Assembly (NCBI GenBank): GCA_965279135.1
Contig: OZ257133.1
Location: forward strand, 2,542,001-2,606,000
Source: Croceimicrobium sp965279135
GTDB lineage: Bacteria; Bacteroidota; Bacteroidia; Flavobacteriales; Schleiferiaceae
DNA: 64,000 nt
Direction of reading: 5' to 3'
Part shown: positions 25,891 through 34,681 of the stretch, piece by piece
Position numbering within the stretch: position 1 is the stretch's first letter
Layout of the letters: each line of letters starts with the position of its first letter
Notes under the pieces: model-generated
What the model saw: only the letters and a program-made list of their open reading frames with translations
Databases searched by the model: none
Told to the model about the DNA's origin: nothing
Program-made: the position numbers and the translations under genes

Positions 25891-26253
25891 CTACACCGAC
25901 TCACTATTTTCCCACTTCTCCCAGAGTTTCTGATAAGCCCTTTCCAACTTTTGATATTCTGGGATTTCGGAACCTAGATATAGAATTAAAAAGTCCTTGC
26001 CTTGATCGGTGTTTGGCAAAAGGCTCTTGTTAAGTCGATACAGTTCTCGAATCTTACGTTTAATCGCATTGCGCTTCACAGCAGATGGCACCTTCCGCTT
26101 AGGAACAGCTGCTGCCATGCGATGATGTCCTTCTCCGTTCTCCAAATAATAGATAAGCAAAAAGGATTGCTTTAGGCGGTCACCTTTGCGGTACAATTCA
26201 GAGATGCGCTCTGAACTTTTCAATCGATGGTTTCGGGGCAGCTTTTGATCCAT
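25891..26253 (-). CDS. rnpA: Ribonuclease P protein component
   Basis: Small basic protein (120 aa) that assists the RNA subunit in 5' maturation of tRNA. The family RNR motif is present as KRNAIKRKIRELYR (about residues 60-73), and the N-terminal RNHRLKSSERISELYRKGDR is the expected opening. ATG at 26253 directly follows seven T residues of a hairpin that looks like a terminator (26261-26287), so there is no normal ribosome-binding site. It sits between hemD and ctpA. Confidence 0.94.
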   Translation of the reverse strand: MDQKLPRNHRLKSSERISELYRKGDRLKQSFLLIYYLENGEGHHRMAAAVPKRKVPSAVKRNAIKRKIRELYRLNKSLLPNTDQGKDFLILYLGSEIPEYQKLERAYQKLWEKWENSESV

Positions 26254-26287
26254 AAAAAAAGGCCGACGAGAACTAATCTGGTCGGCC
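26254..26287 (-). terminator. Hairpin plus T-tract abutting the rnpA start codon
   Basis: On the minus strand GGCCGAC and GTCGGCC form a 7-bp stem with a 13-base loop, followed by seven T and then at once the rnpA ATG. It has the form of an intrinsic terminator for hemD, but could also act as an attenuator or structured leader of rnpA. Confidence 0.65.
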
Positions 26288-26306
26288 CTGAAGGTAAAAA
26301 AATGCC

Positions 26307-27053
26307 TTATTTTTTATTCACGTCCTTAATATACTGCTCTAAGGCCATGGTCATAGAAGGAAGCTTCGGTGAAGGAGCTTGAATATTTACTTTGAGGCCT
26401 GCTTCTTCGATCGCCTTGTGGGTGGTATTTCCGAAACCGGCAATGCGCGTATTTCCTTGTTCAAAGTCTGGGAAATTCTCAAAAAGTGATTTAATCCCGG
26501 ATGGACTGAAGAATACCAGAACATCATATTTCACATCAGCCAAATCACTAAGATCACTGCTCACCGTATTGTAAAGGACTGCTCGAGTGTAGTTTACCCC
26601 ACTCTCCTCCAAAGTAGCTGGAACCTGAGGCTTAAGGATGTCAGATGTAGGTAAGAGATAGTTTTCGCCCTTGTGCTTTTTAAACAATGGAACTAAATCC
26701 TGGAATTTGCTTTGTCCAAAATAGATTTTACGCTTGCGGTACACAACATACTTCTGCAGATAATAGGCAATGGCCTCACTCGTACAGAAATACTTCATAT
26801 CGTTAGGAACAGTAAATCGCATTTCTTCCGCAATTCGGAAGTAGTGATCTACCGCATTTCTACTGGTAAGAATTACCGCAGAATGATTAGCAAGATTTAT
26901 CTTCTGCTTGCGAACCTCAGCTACGTCAACCCCTGCAACGTGAATGAAGGGGACAAAGTCAACCTTCAACTTGTACTTCTTCGCGAGATCGAAATAGGGT
27001 GAGTTCTCTGTTTGTGGCTCTGGTTGAGAAACCAAAATAGACTTTACCTTCAC
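26307..27053 (-). CDS. hemD: Uroporphyrinogen-III synthase
   Basis: Cyclises hydroxymethylbilane to uroporphyrinogen III in tetrapyrrole synthesis. Two Rossmann-like lobes: VKSILVSQPEPQTENSPYF at the start, NHSAVILTSRNAVDHYF (about 55-72), then YLLPTSDILKPQVPATLEESG, YTRAVLYNTVSS, and VLVFFSPSGIKSLFENFP, which carries the family's S-P-S-x-x-x motif; the end IAGFGNTTHKAIEEAGL is also typical. Length (248 aa) is normal. The start is GTG at 27053. It lies between the DUF4271 gene and rnpA, an arrangement I recall in other Flavobacteriia. Confidence 0.9.
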   Translation of the reverse strand: MKVKSILVSQPEPQTENSPYFDLAKKYKLKVDFVPFIHVAGVDVAEVRKQKINLANHSAVILTSRNAVDHYFRIAEEMRFTVPNDMKYFCTSEAIAYYLQKYVVYRKRKIYFGQSKFQDLVPLFKKHKGENYLLPTSDILKPQVPATLEESGVNYTRAVLYNTVSSDLSDLADVKYDVLVFFSPSGIKSLFENFPDFEQGNTRIAGFGNTTHKAIEEAGLKVNIQAPSPKLPSMTMALEQYIKDVNKK

Positions 27054-27102
27054 AGCGCAGCTTGTTTTGTTTTTATCTAACTCTCAGTGCTTTAAGTCTT
27101 TT

Positions 27103-27753
27103 TTAGACTAAACGATACAGAAAGAGCAAGGGTATAATTTCCAGCGCGCAAAGGTATAAAATAATATAGCTTGGACTAAAGCCTGATTTAAGACTATAAT
27201 AAATGCTTCGAAACAAGAATACCGCGGCCGTTAAAACAACGGGGATCAGAATCAAATAGTACTGCCCGCTACCGAGAGGTAGAAAAAAAGTTAATAAGGC
27301 CAAAGGACCACCAACTATTGAAATCCAGGTGAAATGAGCAAGCGCCAAATTCTGCCCCTGGAGGGTTTGCTCCTCCCTCTCGAAGGCATAACCTACCGCG
27401 CTGGCCAAGAGGAGTTTCAATATTAAATAGAGTCCTGATAGTAATAGCACTCGGAAATAAGTGGCCAAATCGTAAAGCAAAAGAGCTTCCGATTTACCCT
27501 GAACTTTTAAGGCGACAATAATTAGAGGGAAAAGTGTCCAGGCTGCCAAAATCATGAATCGATCGGCATTGAGTTTCACCTTACCCGCATTAAAGCGCAA
27601 ACTAAATTCTTCCGCTTGAGCGGTCCAGGGAAAACGCAATAGTTCGGAAACCCGGGCATGGTCTATTACACGGGCTAAGACCAAGAAGATCCCGGCTCCC
27701 AAACTAATCAGAATCACCCAATCGGTAACTCTATCACTTAAGTCTGCACCCAT
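27103..27753 (-). CDS. DUF4271 membrane protein
   Basis: Polytopic inner-membrane protein of 216 residues with about six helices, matching in size, composition and hemD-adjacent position the DUF4271 proteins of Bacteroidota. Recognisable stretches are DWVILISLGAGIFLVLARVI at the start and a central LLLSGLYLILKLLLASAVGYAF. The start ATG at 27753 lies 5 bases downstream of a TATCTTTG box. Function is unknown; repeated association with hemD suggests, without proof, a role in heme or envelope assembly. Confidence 0.8.
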   Translation of the reverse strand: MGADLSDRVTDWVILISLGAGIFLVLARVIDHARVSELLRFPWTAQAEEFSLRFNAGKVKLNADRFMILAAWTLFPLIIVALKVQGKSEALLLYDLATYFRVLLLSGLYLILKLLLASAVGYAFEREEQTLQGQNLALAHFTWISIVGGPLALLTFFLPLGSGQYYLILIPVVLTAAVFLFRSIYYSLKSGFSPSYIILYLCALEIIPLLFLYRLV

Positions 27754-27758
27754 GGGCG

Positions 27759-27766
27759 CAAAGATA
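27759..27766 (-). promoter_or_regulatory. Promoter -7 box for DUF4271-hemD
   Basis: The minus strand reads TATCTTTG, then five bases and the ATG. The box fits in the 15-base gap after the choice-of-anchor-V gene, so this unit has its own promoter. Confidence 0.5.
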
Positions 27767-27768
27767 GA

Positions 27769-28572
27769 TTATTGCTTAGTGAAGCGTAGTTGATTTCCAG
27801 CCTGATCCTGCAGAATATAGATTCCAGCCGGTAAGGCTTCAACCTGCACTTCGTAATGCTGGGCATCCAGCGCTTGAGCTTCCAATTGAAAGCAACGTCC
27901 ATCAGCACTTAATGCTTCGAAAGGCACTTTCAAGGGAGAACTGCTAGCTACAGTTAACAAGTCTAAAGCTGGATTTGGGTAAGCAGAAACTTTCTGGATT
28001 TGAGCCTCAGCAATACCGATCCCCAAATTCTTATCCAAACTCAGAGACTGATTAACAATCACATCTCCTGAAGTGGTGCCATTTTGATTAGTGAAATTCA
28101 CGGCAGCGTAAACAGTAGATTGATCCGGTGATTGCTCTGAATCCCAATCGAATGTCCAACTATTAACCCCTCCCGAACCATTAATTCCAGAACTGGTATG
28201 CGTGATAAATGAGCCTGCCTTTCTAGTGGTGCTGGAATTGCTTACTGAGATAGCTCCCGTATGCCCTGTACTGGACTCTACACTAGCCATGAAACCCATT
28301 CTATTGGTACCGCTTCCGTTGTTATTTGCAGTAACGGTGATTTGATAGATAGAATTCTCACTAAATCCGTTACTGGGAATATTAGTGGTGATGTTTACCG
28401 TTTGACCAGAGGCGTTAGGACCATTATGACAACCCGCTCTATTACAACTATTGTTGTTCGAAGCTGGTGAGCCACTGTGCCCTGAGGGTGAACCGCCACT
28501 ATTTGTGAATGCCTCCTGGACCATAAAAAGTCCCATAGCAGCGGTTAAAACAAATGCGTATTTTTTCTTCAT
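27769..28572 (-). CDS. Secreted protein with choice-of-anchor-V domain and probable T9SS sorting tail
   Basis: Exported protein of 267 residues. Signal peptide MKKKYAFVLTAAMGLFMVQEAF, then a Ser/Gly/Asn-rich start with CNRAGCHNGP, a C-x4-C-H element as in choice-of-anchor-V domains, then a beta-sandwich (QTVNITTNIPSNGF to about residue 185). From about 200 the sequence VSAYPNPALDLLTVAS and ALPAGIYILQDQAG matches a type IX secretion sorting domain, so it should be exported through the outer membrane by T9SS. ATG at 28572 gives the better signal peptide than the alternative at 28590. Partner and ligand unknown. Confidence 0.8.
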   Translation of the reverse strand: MKKKYAFVLTAAMGLFMVQEAFTNSGGSPSGHSGSPASNNNSCNRAGCHNGPNASGQTVNITTNIPSNGFSENSIYQITVTANNNGSGTNRMGFMASVESSTGHTGAISVSNSSTTRKAGSFITHTSSGINGSGGVNSWTFDWDSEQSPDQSTVYAAVNFTNQNGTTSGDVIVNQSLSLDKNLGIGIAEAQIQKVSAYPNPALDLLTVASSSPLKVPFEALSADGRCFQLEAQALDAQHYEVQVEALPAGIYILQDQAGNQLRFTKQ

Positions 28573-28621
28573 ATCATAGAGATTTGTCATGAAAATTAGG
28601 AAAGTCTCCTGGTTGGATAAC

Positions 28622-28629
28622 TATTTTTG
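28622..28629 (+). promoter_or_regulatory. Promoter -7 box for acyl-CoA dehydrogenase
   Basis: TATTTTTG fits TAnnTTTG and covers the upstream TTG at 28627, arguing that the ATG at 28645 is the true start. Confidence 0.5.
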
Positions 28630-28644
28630 CCCAAAATTGATCTA

Positions 28645-29823
28645 ATGGCAAGTGATTTATTTGAATCTCCGGATTATTATGGCATCGATGACCTCCTCTC
28701 AGACGAGCACAAATTAGTTCGTGCTGCGACTCGTGATTGGGTGAAAAAAGAGGTTAGCCCGATTATTGAAGATTATGCTCAGAAAGCCGAGTTTCCTAAG
28801 CAATTAATCAAAGGATTAGCGGAAGTCGGTGCATTTGGGCCATATATTCCAGAGGAGTACGGTGGAGCGGGACTGGATCAAATTTCTTACGGATTAATGA
28901 TGCAAGAGATTGAGCGTGGAGACTCAGGTGTACGATCTACTTGTTCCGTTCAATCATCTCTAGTGATGTTCCCCATTTTCGCTTATGGTTCTGAGGAGCA
29001 AAAGCAAAAGTTCCTTCCAAAGTTAGCCAGTGGCGAATTCCTTGGAGCTTTCGGATTGACTGAACCTAACTTCGGGTCAAATCCTGGTGGAATGATCACC
29101 AATTTCAAAGACATGGGAGATCACTATCTGCTCAATGGAGCTAAAATGTGGATTTCCAATGCACCTTTTGCGGATGTTGCCGTGGTTTGGGCTAAAAACG
29201 AGGAAGGACGAATTCACGGAATTATCGTGGAGCGAGGAATGGAAGGTTTTACTACCCCGGAGACTCACAACAAATGGAGCTTAAGAGCTAGTGCCACCGG
29301 TGAATTGGTTTTCGACAATGTAAAAGTTCCTAAAGAAAACTTATTGCCAGGACGGAGTGGTCTCGGAGCACCGCTAAGCTGTTTGGATAGCGCCCGCTAT
29401 GGCATTGCCTGGGGTGCAGTTGGAGCAGCTATGGATTGCTATGACACGGCATTACGCTACGCTAAAGAACGTATTCAGTTTGATCGACCCATCGCTGGAT
29501 TTCAGTTGCAGCAAAAGAAATTAGCGGAAATGATTACCGAGATTACCAAAGCTCAATTGATGGTTTGGCGCTTAGGTACGCTTAAAAATGAAGGAAAAGC
29601 CACCACTGCACAAATCAGTATGGCTAAACGCAATAGTGTGGAAATTGCACTAAAGATTGCTCGTGAGGCTCGTCAAATTTTAGGAGGAATGGGAATTACA
29701 GGTGATTACAGCATCATGCGACACATGATGAATCTCGAATCGGTTGTTACCTATGAGGGCACACATGATATTCACCTCTTAATAACTGGGATGGATATTA
29801 CTGGCATCCCTGCTTTTAAGTAG
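28645..29823 (+). CDS. Acyl-CoA dehydrogenase, glutaryl-CoA dehydrogenase type
   Basis: FAD enzyme of about 392 residues. The region from DLLSDEHKLVRAATRDWV through GPYIPEEYGGAGLDQISYGL, VQSSLVMFPIFAYGSEEQKQKFLPKLASGE and FGLTEPNFGSNPGG matches glutaryl-CoA dehydrogenase more than short/medium-chain enzymes. The catalytic Glu is in VVTYEGTHDIH near the C-terminus. It would oxidatively decarboxylate glutaryl-CoA in lysine/tryptophan breakdown; the dioxygenase at 42372 also belongs to tryptophan catabolism but is not adjacent. ATG at 28645 is chosen over a TTG six codons earlier that lies in the promoter box. It is monocistronic with a strong terminator. Confidence 0.9.
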   Translation: MASDLFESPDYYGIDDLLSDEHKLVRAATRDWVKKEVSPIIEDYAQKAEFPKQLIKGLAEVGAFGPYIPEEYGGAGLDQISYGLMMQEIERGDSGVRSTCSVQSSLVMFPIFAYGSEEQKQKFLPKLASGEFLGAFGLTEPNFGSNPGGMITNFKDMGDHYLLNGAKMWISNAPFADVAVVWAKNEEGRIHGIIVERGMEGFTTPETHNKWSLRASATGELVFDNVKVPKENLLPGRSGLGAPLSCLDSARYGIAWGAVGAAMDCYDTALRYAKERIQFDRPIAGFQLQQKKLAEMITEITKAQLMVWRLGTLKNEGKATTAQISMAKRNSVEIALKIAREARQILGGMGITGDYSIMRHMMNLESVVTYEGTHDIHLLITGMDITGIPAFK

Positions 29824-29846
29824 GCCGCTTAAAATAATCATCATAA

Positions 29847-29880
29847 AAAACCCTGCCTTGATTGCTCAAAGCAGGGTTTT
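29847..29880. terminator. Bidirectional intrinsic terminator
   Basis: AAAACCCTGC and GCAGGGTTTT pair over a 14-base loop, with A-run on one side and T-run on the other. It serves the acyl-CoA dehydrogenase (+) and the LruC-domain gene (-), whose stop is 25 bases away. Confidence 0.85.
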
Positions 29881-29904
29881 CTTCTTTATGCTAAGTCATG
29901 CACA

Positions 29905-32106
29905 CTATTGATAAAGATCGGCTGCATTTATATATCCAGGTTGATCATCAGACCAATCAGGATAAGAAGCTCCACCAGACTGAGCCCAAATGCTAAAGAA
30001 GTTATAAGCTTGAGAGATATCTGTACGCTCTTCCGGATAGTCAAATCCGCTTACTACATGAATCGCCCATGGTAAGTTAGTAGCGCTCTTATAGGTATTA
30101 TCTCCACCATTGATGCTCGTATTATCATCGATTGTTCCAAACAAGCTTTGATCCGCAAGGTCGGTTGGAGCCTCACCGGCAAGGTGTACTTCACGACCTC
30201 TGGTTTGATCTACAAAGATGAATGGGTTGTATGGAGCAGTTCCCAAGCTGGCAATTGTTTGCGGAGTACTGAAGTTAATGGTGATATCAGCTGTATCTGC
30301 ATCTACACTTGGATTTCCACTTACGGTATTCACAAAAGCTTCACCAGTGTTGTTCACCAATACTTTAGAGGCATCATCGTAGATAATGATCACTGCACTC
30401 GATTGCCCACTTTCAGTACCGTTTCCGTTAGTGCTAACTACATTGTTGAAGTAGCGAGTTCCGGTTACAGAGCTTACTGCATTTTGAGCAACATCCAACT
30501 GAATACCGAAGCCATTGTCTAAAGAACCTCCCATTGCACGGGTAACAAAGCGAGCTTTAAGATCCACAACTTCATTATCGGCATTAATTACTTGCTGGTA
30601 GCGGTAGTCAACTACGAGATCATTGAAATCATAATCTCCATAAGCTGGCCATAAATCTTCATAAGCTAAAGTTCCATAAGTATTTTCAGAGGGGAAGTAA
30701 GAATCAGTAGCGCGGCTAGGATCATTTGGATAAGCGTCTAATTCATCAGCTACTCCATCGTTATCTGCATCAGCGATAGTATTCACTCCGTTTCCTTCAG
30801 GGTTACAAGGATCTGTTGGGATAACCAAATCACAAGAAGCTTTTGCTCCAGACTTAAAGATGCTACTGGAAATGTTCTCAATTCCATCCAGATCACAGAA
30901 CTCAACATTCTTTCTGATCTGAGAGCCACTATTAGCGGTGGAACTTCCGGCAACTTTGAACATTGAAGTAGATCCGCTTCCTTCAATTCTTCCATTGAGA
31001 TGAACCGAGCCTACTGAAGCGAGTGCTCCATTTTTCAGTTTATACTTTCCTCCACCGTTAATGGTGATTTTACCGTCGATTTTGTTATAAGAACGGTTAT
31101 CGATATCTCCGTTCAGGGTAACGTTTCCGTTGAAGTACATGCTGCACTCATTCTTAATGTCAGCACTGCTATTCACATTTACATTACCAGGGATGGTAAT
31201 GGTACCTTCATTGTCGATATCACCATTTATAGTTACTGCGGTATTACCGGTTACTGTAAAGGTGCCTTCGTTCTCAAATTCAGCGCGAGAATTGAGGTTA
31301 AACGCAGCCACGTTCATCGTTCCGTAATTGGTAAAATCAGCATTAGGAGTAAACCAGTTAGTAATGGTTAAAGTACCTCCTTGATATACCACAAGTTCAT
31401 TGTCGTCATCTGAGTTTAGATTCAGATTGTTAACGGTAACATCCGCTCCATTAGTAATTAAAAGGCTTCCTTCATTAATGGTAATGTTAGGAATGGTACC
31501 TGTACCACAAAGACGAACTATAGCTTCATCATCAATGGTAATACTACCAGAACCAGGGTAAGAGCCAGTAACACAATAAACCTCTTCCTCGTCATCGGCT
31601 CTCCAGTTTCCACTATGGCTACGGGTATAATCACAGCCAGAAGTGCAATTAGGACCAGTACTTTCCAATCCAGAGTTCTTTCCGCGCTTCGCTTGGTAAA
31701 ATGTGTGGTTAATGGTTCTTGCTTTAGGAACAATAGTTAAAAAGCTTGACCCATCTGGTGCCTGCATAACTAAATGAAGCTGCTCCAACCCAATTGGAAT
31801 GCTCAAATTGTGATTTATAGTACCACCGTTAGCAATAAAAGATTGATAAACGGGAGTTGCAGAGGCATAAGGGTTAGAAGTGTAAACCTTTAAAAGATAT
31901 TTAGAATTGAGAGGGGCTTCCTCTATATTCATGTTCAAGGTTACGTTCTCGGTCGTAGCAAAGTTGAATCCAGCAGGAATATTTAAATCCCGGGTAGAGT
32001 TATTAGCTGTAACCGGATTTACCGTTGTGCTCTCGGAATCCTTCTGACAGGAAACCAGAACCAAACTCAGACTAAATAAGGTTATAAAAAGTTTAAAAGG
32101 GCGCAT
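29905..32106 (-). CDS. LruC-domain surface lipoprotein
   Basis: Lipoprotein of 733 residues. ATG at 32106 gives the signal peptide MRPFKLFITLFSLSLVLVSC with lipobox Cys; the longer frame adds 33 residues with no signal. A central region (about 180-400) is a run of beta-helix-like repeats (NITINEGSLLITNGADVTV, FTVTGNTAVTINGDIDNEG). A calcium-loop motif DADNDGVADELDAYPNDP leads to the LruC domain: YEDLWPAYGDYDFNDLVVDY, typical of Bacteroidota and Leptospira LruC proteins. The C-terminus YPDWSDDQPGYINAADLYQ ends the domain. It probably sits at the cell surface; the ligand is unknown. Confidence 0.85.
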   Translation of the reverse strand: MRPFKLFITLFSLSLVLVSCQKDSESTTVNPVTANNSTRDLNIPAGFNFATTENVTLNMNIEEAPLNSKYLLKVYTSNPYASATPVYQSFIANGGTINHNLSIPIGLEQLHLVMQAPDGSSFLTIVPKARTINHTFYQAKRGKNSGLESTGPNCTSGCDYTRSHSGNWRADDEEEVYCVTGSYPGSGSITIDDEAIVRLCGTGTIPNITINEGSLLITNGADVTVNNLNLNSDDDNELVVYQGGTLTITNWFTPNADFTNYGTMNVAAFNLNSRAEFENEGTFTVTGNTAVTINGDIDNEGTITIPGNVNVNSSADIKNECSMYFNGNVTLNGDIDNRSYNKIDGKITINGGGKYKLKNGALASVGSVHLNGRIEGSGSTSMFKVAGSSTANSGSQIRKNVEFCDLDGIENISSSIFKSGAKASCDLVIPTDPCNPEGNGVNTIADADNDGVADELDAYPNDPSRATDSYFPSENTYGTLAYEDLWPAYGDYDFNDLVVDYRYQQVINADNEVVDLKARFVTRAMGGSLDNGFGIQLDVAQNAVSSVTGTRYFNNVVSTNGNGTESGQSSAVIIIYDDASKVLVNNTGEAFVNTVSGNPSVDADTADITINFSTPQTIASLGTAPYNPFIFVDQTRGREVHLAGEAPTDLADQSLFGTIDDNTSINGGDNTYKSATNLPWAIHVVSGFDYPEERTDISQAYNFFSIWAQSGGASYPDWSDDQPGYINAADLYQ

Positions 32107-32224
32107 GACTTTTATTTTTAAGGTTGCTGCCATTATTAAGCAGAATAGGTGCCAAAAACACAATTTATTGAAATACAGTACTTTACATTTTTCTAATATT
32201 CCCAAAATGAGAATATTATCTCAA

Positions 32225-32563
32225 TTATTCTCTTTTAGAGATTTTTTCCGGAAAAAACCTCTCTCTTCCTCGGAGAAGATCAAAGAAGAGTAAAAAATCA
32301 CTTGCCAAACTATATCCCGGATACTGAAAAGTCGCGGGTTTATTCTGTTCAAAGAAGAAATGACCTACCCAGGCAAAACCATATCCCAAAAAGGGAATGA
32401 TTATTAAGTACCAATAATTAAAAGTGAAACAAAAAACCAAAAAGCTTAATATGACTAAACCGGTACCAATAAAATGCAAAATTCTAGAGACACCATTTTG
32501 ATGCTCACTCAAATAGAAGGGATAAAATTCCTTTAATGACCGATACTCCTTTGCGCTTGTCAT
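32225..32563 (-). CDS. DUF962/Mpo1-like membrane protein
   Basis: Small polytopic protein (112 aa) with three or four helices, matching DUF962, the family of yeast Mpo1 (a 2-hydroxy fatty acid dioxygenase). Diagnostic features are FYPFYLSEHQNGVSRILHFIGT near the N-terminus and GYGFAWVGHFFFEQNKPATFQYP; the conserved His residues (SEHQN, RILHF, GHFFFEQN) would bind iron. Bacterial substrates are unproven. It is divergent from the frameshifted regulator and its stop is about 120 bases upstream of the LruC lipoprotein start on the same strand. Confidence 0.85.
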   Translation of the reverse strand: MTSAKEYRSLKEFYPFYLSEHQNGVSRILHFIGTGLVILSFLVFCFTFNYWYLIIIPFLGYGFAWVGHFFFEQNKPATFQYPGYSLASDFLLFFDLLRGRERFFPEKISKRE

Positions 32564-32812
32564 GAGTCAGGGGGACTTTCTGAACTCTAATATAAGGCCT
32601 ATCTATTTAATTTACAGACAAATAATCAAAAACCCCCTGGAGTAAAATTTGAAAAACGCAAATAAACCGGCGCTTGAAGCTCATCGCCGATTATGGATTG
32701 TAAAAAATCCGTCTTGGTATTTCAATGGCGCGAAATAATACAACAATGTCGCATTTAGAGTAAAGCCAAAGCCGAATGAAAAAGGATTTGTAATACATTT
32801 ACTTATCTGTTT

Positions 32813-33836
32813 ATGAAGAACCCAAACAACTTTCAAGGCAAGTTTTTCGACATGGTCCGAGAGCGTGTCAAGGACCATGAAGTTCTGGTTGATGTCATTA
32901 CTGATCTTCTCTATTGTAGTCGAGATTCCGCTTATCGAAGAATAAGAGGAACCACCGATTTAAGTTTAAATGACATGGCCGTAATTGCCCGTCATTTCAA
33001 CATCCCCTTAAATCACCTCCTAGGACACAGCGATCAATCGGTTGTTTTTCAGAGGAGCAATTTCATTCGTAGCCTTGACGATTTTAGGACCTATTTAGAG
33101 ACCAGCCTAACGCAATTGCGCAGTATCGCTAATTACAAGTCTCATCAGCTGATATACCAGGCGAAGGATGTTCCAATCTACTATCAGTTTCGCTTTCCTA
33201 AATTGAGTTCCTTTAATGATGTTTGTTTGGTTGAAATCCATATATGGCGTACAGCATTTAAATGGATTTCAATATGAATTAGATATGATTCCCCAGGATC
33301 TAAAAGACTTGGGTCTGGAATTATGGGAAGCTTATTCTCGCATCAATAGCGTTGAGATTTGGAATGATACAACCATCCTTAGTCTCCTTAACCAACTAGA
33401 ATACTATTACGAGGCCGGCCTGCTTAATTCAAAGGAAGAAGCGATCGCAATCTGTGAGGAATATCAGGAGATGATGAAGTTAATCTACCGGCAGGCGCTG
33501 CGCGGTAAAAAAGCTCATCATAAAAACACCGAAGAGTTTGGATCTGCTAACTACCACATGTATTACCATGAGATTCTTATCATGGATAACCACATACTTG
33601 CTGAGCTTGATCAAAACAAGAAAATCTACTTTGTCCCTTATGCAGGATTAAACTATCTAAACACTAATGATCCTGCCTTGACCGAAAGCATGTCGAATTA
33701 TCTGGGGGGACAAAAAGAAAAATCCTCTCTAATCAGTAACATATCTGAAAAAGAGAGGAACAAATTCTTTATCCGGATAAAGAACCGGATCGATCAACTC
33801 AAAAGTAAGATCGAAATGACAAATCCCTTTATGTAA
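32813..33836 (+). pseudogene. Helix-turn-helix regulator-like gene, interrupted by a +1 frameshift
   Basis: The first frame (32813-33277) encodes a DNA-binding start (EVLVDVITDLLYCSRDSAYRRIRG, then LSLNDMAVIARHFNIPLNHLLG) followed by YQAKDVPIYYQFRFPKLSSF. The frame then diverges into unrelated residues and stops. The second frame, open from 33216, continues as MMFVWLKSIYG and runs to LKSKIEMTNPF at 33836. Joined after SSF, the two halves give a continuous protein of about 340 residues, a layout I recall from Bacteroidota BetR-like regulators. One extra A near 33214-33216 (TTTAATG) accounts for the shift. No classical slippery site is visible, so inactivation or a sequencing error is likelier than programmed frameshifting. 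Confidence 0.75.
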
Positions 33837-33927
33837 TTGAAAGGGCTAGGGCTACAATCGCTACTATAATCAGAACGATACCCACCTTTTGAGCCAAGAC
33901 TGCACGTTTTGTAGTTACTTCTTCCAT
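33829..33927 (-). CDS. Tiny membrane protein (32 aa)
   Basis: ATG at 33927 to TAA at 33829. The sequence MEEVTTKRAVLAQKV is followed by one helix (GIVLIIVAIVALALSI). The 3' end overlaps the convergent regulator gene by 8 bases. The single-helix form resembles many small Bacteroidota proteins. A chance ORF is possible, though the charged start plus perfect helix favours a gene. Confidence 0.4.
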   Translation of the reverse strand: MEEVTTKRAVLAQKVGIVLIIVAIVALALSIT

Positions 33928-34030
33928 GGCATACCTGTTTAGTTAATATCGAAGATACTAAAAACCAGCATATTCCAAGGACAAAACTGAAAAATAACGC
34001 AAGAATAACGATCTGGTAATTCCAGAACCT

Positions 34031-34195
34031 CTATACCATGTTCTCGTATATAAATAGCGCCGCTGCCAGAATGAGGACAATAATTAAAACGACCAATGCC
34101 CTTTGAACATAGTCTTTGGTGGTAAGTTTTGGTTTCTGTGCTTTCTTAATTTGCTTCGCCCGCTCTCGTACGGCGAGGCTTCTTCGTCTTTCCAT
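34031..34195 (-). CDS. Small membrane protein with basic N-terminus (54 aa)
   Basis: ATG at 34195 to TAG at 34031. A strongly basic N-terminal half (ERRRSLAVRERAKQIKKAQK) precedes one membrane helix (ALVVLIIVLILAAALFIY) and a short ENMV tail. The positive-inside charge and helix length support a real inner-membrane protein. No recognised family. It lies between the 32-aa protein and the hypothetical at 34247, all on the minus strand. Confidence 0.5.
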   Translation of the reverse strand: MERRRSLAVRERAKQIKKAQKPKLTTKDYVQRALVVLIIVLILAAALFIYENMV

Positions 34196-34246
34196 GGAGA
34201 CCCCTTTTTTTCCCTGTTTGAGCCCAAGTTAATAAAAAAATGGGGC

Positions 34247-34651
34247 TTAGCTAATGGGGTTTAAGACTACGCTAAATATGGTAAGGCTATTGGGATCACG
34301 TCCAAAGCTTAATTTATCCAAGGCCTCAGGAATATCCTTCGCACGGAAATAGGATGTATGTAATTCATTCTGTCCTTTTGCGCTCCATTGCACGGTATAG
34401 GAATTCTGTTTCTCATAGTGTTCCTTAACATAGGTGTGCATCTGCTTCAAAGCGTCAATGCGATCGTAGCCAATGGTGTAGTTGAAAAGAAAAGACTGAT
34501 TGTGTCGAGGGTTAACGGTAATTACGTCCAGACGGATACCTTGTCCTGTCTCGCGATAATCGAAAATCATCTGGGCATTTCCCAAACTGAGATAGGACTC
34601 AATGTCCTTCTGTAATTTAGCTATTTCAAGGTTTTGGCGTTCGGCAGTCAT
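34247..34651 (-). CDS. Conserved-looking hypothetical protein (134 aa)
   Basis: Soluble acidic/basic mixed protein without signal peptide or helix. It has a helical start (ERQNLEIAKLQKDIESYL) and then beta-rich stretches (GIRLDVITVNP, FLFNYTIGYDRID) with a helical DALKQMHTYVKEHYEKQN. No recognised motif. It lies on the minus strand upstream of the 54-aa membrane protein, separated by 51 bases. A similar protein may be common in Flavobacteriia, but no function is known to me. Confidence 0.6.
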   Translation of the reverse strand: MTAERQNLEIAKLQKDIESYLSLGNAQMIFDYRETGQGIRLDVITVNPRHNQSFLFNYTIGYDRIDALKQMHTYVKEHYEKQNSYTVQWSAKGQNELHTSYFRAKDIPEALDKLSFGRDPNSLTIFSVVLNPIS

Positions 34652-34681
34652 AGTAAAAAAATAATCTTCAAAATTAGCTAT

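Noticed and set aside
32241..32256. Palindrome TTTTTTCCGGAAAAAA
   Set aside because: It lies inside the end of the DUF962 coding sequence (encoding FFPEK), so it is likely a coincidence of codon use.
33205..33225. Programmed +1 frameshift in the regulator
   Set aside because: No slow codon or stop codon next to a slippery sequence at the join; ordinary indel is simpler.
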